Assembly (NCBI GenBank): GCA_035048815.1
Contig: JAUCBN010000063.1
Location: 999,501-1,063,500 of the forward strand
Direction: 5' to 3'
Length of the DNA: 64,000 bases
From: Abelmoschus esculentus
Taxonomy: Eukaryota; Streptophyta; Magnoliopsida; Malvales; Malvaceae
The notes beneath the pieces are model-generated. The model saw only the letters and a program-made list of their open reading frames with translations, made no database searches and was not told the origin of the DNA. The translations under genes and the position numbers were made by a program. This document shows positions 35,101 to 47,500 of the stretch, piece by piece; within the stretch, counting starts at the first letter, position 1, and every line of letters starts with the position of its first letter.

Positions 35101-35582
35101 ATTTTCAATATAAAATTTCTAAATCGTATACGAATTTCAAATTTCCAAGAGAACTACGGCTCCCTCAGTCCCTTCGCTCCATCCTTGTTTCTGATGATCA
35201 ACCTCGCCCACAACACCTCTGCAGCTAGCAAGATAGTACAATTTTATAGCATATACAAACTCTTCATCTCTCAATCAAATCATGTGTTTTCAACTTCAAA
35301 TGGAATGGATAACCCTAATCAGTTTATTTCTACAAAATCCATATGAAAAACATTAATAGTTTTCAAAAAAAAAAAAAAGAAAAAAAAAAAGAAGCTACAA
35401 ACAATTGCTATGTAAAAGTTGGTTTCAGGGTAATTAAAAAAGTTGTAACCTTCATAACAACACTTTTTGAGCATCTTCTCAAGGATCTTCAACCAGGTAG
35501 GATCGTCATCGACGACGAGAACACGGAGGCCGGCGGGAAAGGCATCGGTTCGAGGAGAAGAGAAGCCAGCTTCGACGACCAT
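32185..35582 (-). CDS. ARR11: Type-B response regulator, ARR11-like
   Basis: Five exons (35582-35450, 34359-34207, 34112-33726, 33603-33527, 33174-32185) join in frame to 579 residues. The receiver domain holds Asp25/Asp26, the phosphoacceptor Asp71 in SDVNMPDMDG, Ser98 and Lys120 in LLKPI. A basic linker (GRKRKD) follows, then the GARP/Myb-like DNA-binding domain (ARVVWTVDLHKKFVKAVNQ, then NVPWLTRENVASHLQKYRLYL). The long acidic, Gln/Ser-rich C-terminal half ends YYTTDQGLFV. It is a nuclear transcription factor, activated when a histidine phosphotransfer protein passes phosphate from cytokinin receptors. The receiver sequence and the DQGLF tail match Arabidopsis ARR11 (At1g67710) best among those I recall. 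Intron 1 (1090 bases) contains a poly-A run. A (CT)n tract lies in the leader at 35681-35699. Confidence 0.94.
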
Positions 35583-37158
35583 GATTTTGTATATATGTTT
35601 AATTGCTTCTGATGAGAAAAAGGTATGAAACCAGCTGCTTTGAACTTTGAAGCGGAGACTGATGTGATGAGTACGGAAGCGAGAGAGAGAGAGAGAGAAA
35701 GGGAGGAAACGGAGAAGAAGATGGGATTGGTTTAGGTTTTTAAGGGAGAAAGGATCCGAAACCACTGAACTATCGAACATTTTGGCGCCCGCTACTTAAC
35801 GGTACCTGTAGACTCTGCATTTACATTTTTTTCCCAACATTTTTATTGTTTTATTTATTTTTGACAATTTTGACTTGTAAAAAAAAAAAAACTATTTTTC
35901 CGTTTTAAGATTTTTGTCCGAATTAAATTTGGACCGATTTATGTCGCACACATGATTTTAGTGGATGAGTATTTCGATAAAAAAATATGTACATAATATA
36001 TAAAATTTGAGATTTACTTAAATAATACCAAATTACTTATCACTTGGATCAGCTCGTTGATACTTACCCATATATCGGGTGTGATATTATCTATATTATT
36101 ATTTTTAATTATTTTTATGTATTTTTTTATAATACATGGCTTTATTTTTAATATTATTGATCAATTTATTTACTTATCCTACTAAAATAATTAATTGTTA
36201 GTATAATATGTGTTTCTATTTTGTATTTTGTATTATATTAAAAATCGTATTTTTTTATAATTATTTAATTTAACTCTTGAATTTATTAAAATTATTTAAT
36301 TTTATCTCTTTAATTCATTAATAAAACACTTGAATCCATTTATTAGATGTATAGAATTTAATGCTACAATTCTCCAAAATTTAGTGAGCTAGCTGGATAG
36401 GTAAGGATTTTGGTCCTCGTTTCAAATGATTTAATTGCTATTATAGTCCATGCAAAAACATTTAATTTAATTCTAGTCCCTTTTAATGAAAATTGTATGC
36501 TTTTAATTTCCTAAAATTTTAATTTTATTTCATCCCTCCTTCGTGACTACAAGTACAATAAAATTTAAATTCGAACGTCTAACCTAATTTGACTTAAGTA
36601 AAATTTGGATAAATTAACTTTTTTTTATTAGGACGACTTGATTCAATTCGAATATAAAATAAATAATATAAATATATTCAAACATATATATTATTTTAAA
36701 AAATTCTGTTAAAGTACAGTCTTATCTCCTCATTTGACCACTATTTTTTATCCTATGGAATAGACTTCATAATTTAGACAATGATCCTCAGGAATTCAAT
36801 TGTTGTCTGCCTGTAATAATTAAAATAAAATAACCCAAACACTAGCTGGTAATGGGAAAAAAGTCATTTAGATTCTAAATATAATTTCCTTTGATTTTAA
36901 AGGATATTTTCTGTACTTTGAAAGTTGAAAGGGAATAGTTTGAGGATTGTTTTTTATTTGAACTTTTTTAAATATAAAAAATCTTAAGGAATTAATATCA
37001 TTTTAAAAAAATTCAATATAGATTTAATAAATATTATATATTTTTATAACATTTTTAATTAATATACTAAAATTAAATATATCAAAATCTTATTAATATA
37101 AAAAATTTTAAACTCAACCACTTTATTTCTCTTCTTTTGTTGCTCTCGTTATCGCTTT

Positions 37159-37698
37159 TAGGTTGTAAATGAGAAGAGACAGATCACAAGCTACTCGAGT
37201 TCGACTCGGTCAAAACACGATTTGATTGGACTCAAGCTCGAGTTCGGCTCAAGTTCTTAACGAGCCGAGCTACATGATACTCGACTCGAAAAGCTCACGA
37301 ACTACTTGAAAACATAAATATACTATTTTTTATTTTTTTATAATTTAAAATTTTAAACTTAAAACCTTAAAATCTAAACCTTAAACATAAGTCTTAAACC
37401 CTAAATTAACAAGTTTAAGTTTGCACAACTTGTGTATCAAAGTTTTTTCTCCATTAAGCTTTAAATGAGACGTGAGAGATAAGAGTAACTTGAGTCTAAC
37501 ACGGTCAAAGATCGCTCAATACTTGGCTTGATTAGGCTCGAAAAAAAACACTCGAACTCGACTCAAGTTTTTAACGAGCCGAGCTCAAATATTCCAGGCT
37601 CATTTAAAATTACTCAAGCTCAAACTCGACTCGAAATCTTAACGAGTCGAACTGAGCTTAGCACTACTTAAGCTTGACTCGATTCGTTTACACCCCTA
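37159..37698. mobile_element. Degraded hAT-like element
   Basis: Runs from TAGGTTGTAAATGAG to CGTTTACACCCCTA. The right end reversed (TAGGGGTGTAAACG) pairs with the left end at most positions. The inside has repeated CTCGAG, GAGCCGAGCT and ACTCGACTCGA words on both sides, as in the intact element at 51708-52259. Flanking bases agree at only 5 of 8 positions, so the target duplication has decayed. Confidence 0.5.
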
Positions 37699-38451
37699 AT
37701 CACTCCTTAATATCAATAACTACGAATTCTTTTAACTCAATAAACTTATTTAAATTACTTTTCCTTAAAAATAAAAGAAGATTGAATAAATTATTTTTAT
37801 TTAATTATAATAGCAACGGTAGATTTTTAATAAAAAAAAAGTTAAATTTAGAATCTTTGGTATTAAAAAGATTTTTGTTATTTATATTTTAAATTTTTTT
37901 CAGACAAGACGTTTGGATCCTCCAGAATTTCAGACACAGTAAAAGGAAAAGAAAAAGGTTGAAGAAAAACATGATTTGTCAACTCAAACTGAACTCAGGA
38001 GACCTGCCCATGTGACTGCCTCCTTATCATTGGAGCGTGTATCCCACGCTTAACAATTTGTCTTTTCTTTAATACCCGGTATTTATTTAATCAACATTAT
38101 TAGGTAATATTCTAAAATTTTGAAGATCATTATTTATTTCCGTTTAAATCAATTTTTCTTATAAATTTATATTAAATATACCGAAAGTGAAAATTAAAAA
38201 AATCACAAATACTTTAATTTTAATATTTATGAATTTAAATTATGCTTTAAGATTATATTTATCTTCAAAACAATATTATTGTTTTTATGAATTTTGAATC
38301 ATATTATACTTATTATTATTCAAAAGTTAATCTTAACAAATAAGTTAACAATTATTTTTTTTAAATTGAGGGTATTATTTCAATAAAAAAAATTACACGG
38401 CTCTTAAATTTTTAGATCCATAATATTAGTATATTTATAATACGTTTTTTT

Positions 38452-38582
38452 TACAATTACATTTTTAGTCCTTTTTCGTTTAAATATTAATTAAATAAGG
38501 GTTTTTGCCCTTATTAATTTTTTTAATTTAAAGGTTTAATAAATTCTTACCCCTCCCAACATTAGATCCTAGCTCCGTCACA
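38452..38582. mobile_element. Truncated copy of the CAGTGACGGAGCT MITE
   Basis: About 130 bases closely matching 55638-55767, through AGTCCTTTTT, AATATTAATTAAATAAGGGT, ACCCCTC and CTAGCTCCGTCAC. Its left terminal repeat is missing. Same family as the complete copy in the ketoacyl-CoA reductase intron. Confidence 0.8.
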
Positions 38583-41511
38583 ATTCATATCGTTTTTTTT
38601 TTATAAATTTTAATTCGTGTCATATTTATATTATATTTTAATTTATTTTTATATTATATAATTATATGGTGTGGGGTCACTAGATGGTCTAAGTGGGCAT
38701 CTATATCTTCCATGAACTTCCTTTCAAGCTTTTAAACAAATGCATTAGTCCTGTTGTGGAGCACCAATGAGTCACCTCACCACCATACTTTTTCCCTCCC
38801 ATTTCTAGCCAGTAATGGAACATTAGAAAGCAATTCTTGATGAAGACTTAAGAACTATCTTGAAACTTAGGATTAGTGGAATGGGTTGGGGGAGAAAGAA
38901 TTAATAGTTGATTAGTAAGAGGGGTAGGGACTAGTCTAAATTCTAATAAGGGCTGGTATTTGTTTAAAAATATGACACTAAAATTTAACTCGATTTAAAA
39001 AAATAAAAAAATTTAATCCGTTTTTAATATGTAAAAATAATCATTCTTACATAAAAGTGGCTTTTTAGACTTAAATTTTTTATTAATTATATGGTATATT
39101 AAATATAAGTTTTGATATCTGATTTTGACGTTTATATGTAATATGGTATTTATTTTTTGGCGTTTTTAGAATAAGATTTTTTATATTATATATGTTCAGA
39201 CTCTAAATTTTAACGTCTAACCGAGCATATATAATTAAAAAAATCAAAATTGAATTGCACTATTAAAAGAAAAATTCAATACTCAATTAAAAAAAGTTTG
39301 ATACAACATTGCACATAAATATCAAAATTAGTTACCAAAAATTATATTTACTATATTTTACTCTATAAATAGAAGTTTAAGAAATTGTATTGTCACATTC
39401 ACAATTGAAATATAAAAATAAATAAGTGAGATAAATATTATATTTTAACTATTATTATATTTTATATAATAATACCAATTATCAGTAGATCTAACAAGAT
39501 AAAACACTAAATTTTTAAACGATGTTAGGTCTGAATTTTGAATTATGAATGAATTAAGTTAAATAAAAAAATCGTCTTCATAATAAATATTTATATAATC
39601 TAAATTTAATAAAAAAATGAGTCGGGTATCGAATAATTATAAAAATATTACTATATTATAAATAATGATAATTAGACTTTACAAGGAGTGGGGTAATGAA
39701 ATGACATTCAAAGAAGGAAAACTAGACCTAAATGGTTGTAAAAGGGGAAATGCCCCAATTGCCAATTCCCACTAAAGAAGTAACTTTATATCCAAAATAA
39801 TTGTTTAATAAAAGGGTGGTGGGTGGTGGGCATGATTGGTACAAATTGGGGAGGAATGAAGTCCATGCAACATCTAACAAGTGGGACTTTTGCTTTTAAT
39901 TTAATCAAATTAAAAGTTTAAAATATTTTTTAATCAGCTACGGTGATTATTATAGTATATGTTTTAGAGTATACTTTTAACCATTAGATATTAATCGCTC
40001 ATTTATTGTGTTGGTATTACTGATACTCAAACTTGTGACCTCTAAGAATAATAATTGTTCGCTTAACTATTGAGACAAGATAATTCGTGCAAAGTTTAGA
40101 ATATATCTTTTACTCTTATTCTATTGTGATCCAAGCCATTCTAAATAGCTGTAGCTTTGAAAGAGATGTTGAATTATGAAAAAAAAATTGGTGCAATTTG
40201 TGGTGTGGGCATATGCCAAAGCCTTAATTCCTGCCAAAAGAAGAGAGTTATTTAGATTTGATTAAAGGTCATGTTATTTGTTCGATTTCAAGGTTAGATT
40301 GAGTTCTAAACAAAATAATTTATGACTTGATATAATTTAACGCGAGTTCGAAAAATCATTGAGTTTTTAATATTTATTTTAGTTTGATCATGAATGGATT
40401 CGAGTATTTAACTATATTATATATTTAAAACTATATTTTTTATAATTAACTTTAAATTTTGAGATTAGCTTTATTGTTAAAATTTTAATCTAGTGCAGGC
40501 AGTATTTATAAAACACCTTGTCAAGCTTATTTTTGAATAGTTTAATCTAACCTGACATAAAATATTATTTAATATTAAAACAATATGTTAATTTAATAAT
40601 GAAAATATATTTTTTAAATTGTTAAATGGGCTTTATGATTTAAACAAATTTGAAAGAGGTCCAAATTAAACTTGGACCATTTAAAATTATTTGGATCAAG
40701 CCCAAAATGCCCAGAGCTAGGCAGAACAATCTTTGTGCAATTCTCCACTTATAATATTATAAGGTCTCTATTTTTTTAAAAAAAAATATTATCTTACCCT
40801 CTGAGTCTTATTCACGAGTTGCGATAGATAAAATTATAAGATCGAATAATATTTTTTAAAAAATAATATTAAAAGAAGGTGACGTTATATCTGTAGATTT
40901 TGACGTAATACTCTAAATATATATTATTTTTTTATTTTCCTAATTATTTTTATGGAGTATAATATCTCATTAAAATTATTTAATTTAAAATTCATATTAG
41001 AATAATATATCAAATATTTAATTTTTATTCGTACTTTTGAGTGGCTTAAAATTTAAGTTACAATTATTTTTATATTTATTTTTCCTATTTAAATATGCCC
41101 TAATTAATTCCGGATAAATAATATGAATAGGATAAGAAAGGGACATTTTGGGAAATGAATCATTGACAATGGCGAGACTAGTCGTTTGCATCTGATTGGT
41201 ACGACGTCGTCATGCATGCTCATCAACGAAAAACGACAGAGTAAGGCCAAGAACCAAAACAAAATCAGAAGAAACAAAAAGAAATTTCTCTTTGGAATCG
41301 AAGCTCAACCAGAATCTCATCACCGAATCCATCTGCCGTATGATTTAAATCCAGGTCAAATCCGTTCACATCTTGTTGATTTCTAGGGTTTTATTGATTT
41401 AATTCCTTGGCGCTAGATTTTTCTTGCACATTTGGTTATTGTTGTTGAACTAGGTAGCTGCTTTAATTATTATGGATTTATGTGATGATTGATGAATAGG
41501 AAATAGAAAAA

Positions 41512-44500
41512 ATGTCTGAATTTCTCGATACGGAAAATTCTGGAGCTGACAATCGACCTCAACCTTCGACTGATCAGGTTTCTTTCTCTTTTTCAATTTG
41601 AAATCTCAGTTTTGTTTTCCTTTCGATTCATGTCATTGTTGATAAGATAAATCTTTAATTTCGATTTTTAACACCAATTTAGGAAAAGCTGTCTAATGTG
41701 GATAGCAAAGAAGATCTGTTTGTGGATGCTCCAGATGAGTTGAATGATCATAAGGAAGGTGGAATGAGGACTCCAATAACGGAGATTGCAAGTTCGAATG
41801 TTGCCTATTTAGAGGAAAAACGGACGGAAGTAGCTAAACAGTTTGATGAAATGCAGAATAATGACCGTGATCACTTTGTCGATGAAATAGAGCGCTTGCA
41901 AGCTTCACTTGAGCAGGCAGTTGATGAAAAAGAGAAACTTGAGGTCAAATATTAGGTTCAGTAGATTTGTCTAGATACGGGTCAATGATTTTTATGATTT
42001 CAAAATGTTGCTTAGGGTTTTAGTGTGTGCAGGAAGAAGTGGAGATGCTTGCAATGGAGGTTCATATGAAGGATGAAGAGATTGAAGGGCTGCATGCGAA
42101 GGTTACAAGTTCTGTAGCTGAAGCTGAGAAGGAGGTTTATGCAGAGAAGCACCGAAAATGTGAGGTTGCAGTGGAGAGGATTTTGGCTGCTCTTGGGTCA
42201 GTTATTGATCAAGGAGATGTTTCGGGTGATTCTGGTGGAGAGCAGATTGATCTTGTGGAGAAAAGCACATTAGCTTTAATCGAGAAGTATAACCAATTTC
42301 ATATAGAAGTTAATCAACTTAGGCAGTGTTTGACAAAGGCCGAGTATGATTTTGGGGTACAGGATTTTGGGACTGTATTTGTTGTGGCCCGTGATGAGTT
42401 ATTTGAGTTGAGGAGGAAGGAAGCAGAGTTGATTGAAAAAATAGGTCTTTTGGAAAATGAAAACAGGAAATTGCTTGAACAAGTTGAAAATGAGAAATCA
42501 GCAGTGGAGATGCTACATTTGGAGATTGGAAATACAAAGACGGAGGTTGAACAGGAAAAGATGAAGTGTGCTAATGCTAAAGAAAAGCTGAGTTTGGCTG
42601 TATCAAAAGGGAAGTCATTGGTTCAGCAGCGAGATGCTCTGAAGCAGTCTCTGGTTGATAAAACAAGTGAGCTTGATAATTGTCTGGTTGAATTGAGAGA
42701 GAAGACTAGTGCCCTAGAGTCTGCTGAATTACATAAAGAAGAGCTGGTGAAAAGTGAAAACTTGGTTGCATCATTGCAAGAATCACTCTCGCAAAAGACC
42801 TTGATTCTTGAGACATTTGAACACATCCTATCTCATCTTGATGTGCCTATGGAAATCCAATCTATGGATATTGTTGGAAGAGTCAGATGGCTTGTTAATG
42901 AAAGCAATGAATTGAAGGGTGTTTCCTTGAACTTCTACAGATTGAAAGATTCCATTTGTGCAATTGATTTACCTGAAAATGTCTCCTTTTCTGATTTAGA
43001 TTCTCGCTTGGATTGGCTTAAGGAATCTTTTTACCGGGCTAAAGATGAAATAAATATGTTACAAAATGAATTGTCCAGAACAAAGGAAGCTGCAAGTGAT
43101 GAGATAGATAAATTGAGTGTTTTATTTTTGATTGTACAACAAGAGAAGGACTTCATTAAGGAAGAATTAGATCACCTCAGAATTAAAAATGATGAAATTG
43201 TTGCAAAGGTGGAACACGTAGCATTGGAAAAGGATCATTTAAGCGATTCACTTGCAACAGAACTAACTGAGAAGGATAAAATTCAAAAGGAGTTGGACGA
43301 TCTCACGAATAAATATGAAAATGTAGTTGAGAAGGCCCATCAACTTTCATCAGAGAAAGATCAGATGCTTCGGTTGTTGGTAGAGGGTTCCAGAAAAGTG
43401 ACGGGGGATCAAGATGGGATTGAAGAGACATATTCTAATCTACCCATGTTAATTGATAGGTGCTTAGAGAAGATGCAGGATCAAACAAGTCCGTCTGTGG
43501 AGATTCCTTCCGTTGATGCAGCACTTTTTGACAAATATCAGTTTCTTTTGTATGTTAGGGATCTGGAGTTGATGCTTTATAAAGAATTACTAGAAGAAGA
43601 TACGATGGTGAGGTCACAACTGAATGATCTGTCGAAGCTGTTCAAAGTAACTTCTCAGGAACTTTTTGCTTTGAAGGAGGACAAAGATGCTTTGCAAAAA
43701 GATCTAGAGCGATCAGAAGAGAAATCGGGTCTGTTGAGGGAGAAGTTAACAATGGCGGTTAAGAAAGGAAAGGGATTGTTACAAGAGCGGGAAAACTTGA
43801 AAGTTCTTATGGAGGAAAAGAAGTCAGAAATTGAGAACCTGAGGCTTGAGTTACAACAGGAAGAGTCTAGAGTTGCTGAGTGCACAGGGAAGATCAATTC
43901 TTTGTCTGCTGATTTGGAACACATCCCAATGTTGGAGAGCAACCTTGCATCTATGAAAGAGGAAAAGGAACAACTTGAGAAGTTCTTGTTTGAGATCAAT
44001 AGCAAATTGCAAAGGGTAGTTGAATCCATCGATCGCACTGTTATTCCAGTTGATTCAGCATTTCTAGAGCCTGTAGAGAAGCTTAACTTGCTTGCTGGGT
44101 ATATTGATGATTGTCAGACTGCCAAGACACAGACTGAACTAGAGTTGAGGGAAGTAAAGGAAGAGGCTAGCACCCTGGCTGTCAGGTTAGCTGAGGCCCT
44201 AGCAACTACTGATTCTTGCCAGACTGAGAAGACACAGACTGAACAAGAGTTGAGGGAAGTAAAGGAAGAGGCTAGCATCCTGGTTGGCAAGTTAGCAGAG
44301 GCCCAAGCAACTATGAAATTACTTGAAGAAGCATTGGCTGTTGGGAAGAATCATTTGTCTCAACTTGCCGAAGAGAAGGAGGAGATGGAAATTGGTAATA
44401 AAACCCTAGAAATGGAATTGCAGAAAGCAATTGAAGAAACTCATTCACTAACTAACGAGCTTGCTGACGCCTGCGAGGCTAGAAAGTCGCTTGAAGAGGA

Positions 44501-47500
44501 AATTGGTAATAAAACCCTAGAGAAAGAGGAGGTTCAAGGTAGCAAAGCTGCTTCAGAGATTGAAGTGGAGACAGTGAGAGAGGAAGTTGCTAGTCAGACA
44601 AGCAGACTCACAGAGGCATATAACACTATAAAGTCACTTGAAAAAGCACTTTCGCTGGCAGAGATGACAGTTGCTTCACTAACTGACCAAAATAACAATG
44701 CACAGGTGGAAATAACTAACTTGGACAATGAGATGCAGAAATTAAAACATGAAACTAAGTCCCAGACTAGCCAGCTGACAGATGCTGGCAAAACCATTAG
44801 GTCACTAGAAGATGCATTGATTAAGGCAGAAAATGACTTTTCTGCGCTTTTAGATGAAAAAAGAACTGCTGATCAGGAGGTATCAACCCTTAATTCCAAA
44901 CTGAATGCGTGCATGGACGAGTTGGCTGGAAGCAGGGACAGCTTAGCTTGCAGATTCATGGAGTTGATCGGCCATCTCAACAATCTCCAAATGCTTGCCA
45001 AAGACCAGAGTTTGTTGTCTACAATGCAGCAATGCTTTGATAGGAACTTGGAGCGCCTTAAGGGTTTGGACCTTACCATTAAAAACACAAGGGAGCATTT
45101 ATTTGACAAGGATTTGGAACTGCTGCAAGGTTACCCTCTCATAGAGGTGATGCCAAATTTCCCTTTTTCTTTTTAGCTTGTTGCCTCCTGGACAGAGAAT
45201 TTCTCCTCAATTTTCTGAGTAAAGAATTTATTACGCTTTTTAATTGTTTCTTCCTTTTTTTCTTCACAGGATATTGCTAGTCTGCCGAGACAATTCTCTG
45301 ATGATACCGATAATACTTTAAATATTGAGATGGAGAATGGCGAAGCAAATGCAATAAATGCTGATGATGTCTCTTTTTGTTTTAGAAGGGTTACGGAAGT
45401 GTTTCGGTTGCAGAAAAAAATCCTCGCAGATAGGTTTGAAGGTTTTTCAAGCTTCCTGGACGAGTCATTAGCGGTCCTGTTAAGAAAATTACAGGCTGCA
45501 GAGACTGAGGTGAAGAATATGGCCAAGAATAAACAAGAATATGGTCAAAAGTTGGACAGTCTCACTAGTAAATATGAAAAAGTAGTTGAGAAGGTTCATC
45601 AAATTTCAACAGAGAAAGATCGGATGATCCAGTTGTTGGTAGAGGGTTCTGGAATAGTGCTGGGGGATCAAGAAGTAATTGAAGAGGCTTCTTCTAACAT
45701 ACCCATGTTAATAGATAGGTGCTTAAAGAAGATAAAGGAACAAACAAGTACATCATTGGAGAGTCCCTTTGTGGATGCAGAACTTTTTGAAAATTTCCAA
45801 AGTCTTTTGTATGTTAGGGATCTGGAGTTGATGCTTTGTGAGGAAATACTGGAAGAAGATATGCTCTTTAGGTCACAGCTGAATGATCTGTCAAATCAGT
45901 TCAGAGTAACTTCTCAGGAACTTTTTACATTAAAGGAGGAGAAAGATGTTCTACAAAAAGATCTTGAACTATCAGAGGAGAAATCTGGTCTGTTGAGGGA
46001 GAAGTTATCAATGGCAGTTAAGAAAGGAAAGGGATTGGTTCAAGAGAGGGATAAATTGAAAGTTATCCTGGAGGAAAAGAAGTCAGAAATTGAGAAGCTG
46101 AGGCTTGAGCTACTGCAGGAAGAGTCTAGAGTTGCTGAGTGCACAGGGCAGATCAGTACTTTGTCTGCTGATTTAGAGCGCATCCCAAAGTTGGAGAGCA
46201 ACCTTGCTTCTATGAAAGAGGAAAAGAATCAACTTGAAAAGTTATTGTTCGAAAGCAATGGAAAATTGCAAAGGGTAGTTGAATCTATGGATCGCATTGT
46301 TATTCCAGTTGACTCGGCTTTTCTGGAGCCTGTAGAGAAGCTGAATTTGCTTGCTGGGTATATTGATGATTTTCAGATTTCCAAGACACAGACTGAACTA
46401 GAGTTGAGGGAAGTGAAGGAAGAGTCTAGCACCCTGGCTGACAAGTTGGCTGAGGCCCAAGCGACTATTGATTATTGTCAGACTGCCAAGACACAGACTG
46501 AACAAGTGTTGAGGGAAGTAAAGGAAGAGGCTAGCATCCTGGCTGGCAAATTAGCGGAAGCCCAAGCAACTATTGATTATTGTCAGACTACCAAGGCACA
46601 GACTGAACAAGAGTTGAAGGAAGTAAAGGAAGAGGCTACCGTCCTTGCTGGCAAGTTGGCAAAGGCTAGCATCCTGGCTGTCAAGTTAACAGAAGCCCAA
46701 GCAACCATGAAATTACTTGAAGACTCGTTGGCTACTGCGAAGGATGATTTGTCCCAACTTGCTGAAGAGAAAAAGGAGATGGAAATTGATAAAAACAATA
46801 CAGAAATAGCGTTACAGAAAGCAATTGAAGAGAGAAATGTATCCCAAAGCAGGGTTTTAAAGTTGGAGAGTGATGTAGGTTTGCTGGAAGATTCATGCAG
46901 AGAAGCAAGGCTGAAGATAGAGGAATGTCAAGCCAAAGAAGACAGATGGAAAGAAAAAGAGGCAGAACTTTTGTCATCATACAATAGTTTGTTGATGAAA
47001 GAAAAAGGTAAATGTTTCCCTCTCACTTGGTTATTGTTGTGCAGTTGATGTTTAATTGTCAATACTCAATACTCATTATTAAGTTGATTTTTTTATTGTT
47101 GTAGAAGCTGAAGAGCCTTTCCTGTCAGCATCTCAAGCAAGAACTCTGTTGAAAAAGTTAAGTGGGATTGAAATTCCTCTTGTGGAGTCTGACGACCTGG
47201 AACCCCATAGCTCTGCTGATGTTAAAAAACTATTTTCTGTTATTGGTAGTTTCACTGATTTGCAGAATCAATTAAATTTGCTATTTTATGAGAAGGAAGA
47301 ACTACAGTTTATGCTCTCAAGACAGAAATTTGAAATCGAGCATCTTAAAGAAGAAATTGGAACACATGGTACTAATAATCCAGACTTGGAACAGATGAAA
47401 GCGGAGTTGTCTGAGGTTACACTTGGTTTGGAAAAGATTATTGTTGTCTTGGGAGGTAAAGAATTTATTGGAGGCGAAAATCCTGTTGGTATGAAAACAC

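Larger units (their letters stand above)
35583..41511. other. Six-kilobase gene desert
   Basis: The left edge holds the promoter and leader of the response regulator, with GA repeats, and the right edge the leader of the TNO1-like gene from about 41200. Between them no coding frame is credible. A degraded hAT-like element lies at 37159-37698 and a truncated MITE copy at 38452-38582. The rest is AT-rich DNA, with less AT-rich patches at 37900-38070 and 38680-38850 that show no recognisable content. Confidence 0.6.
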
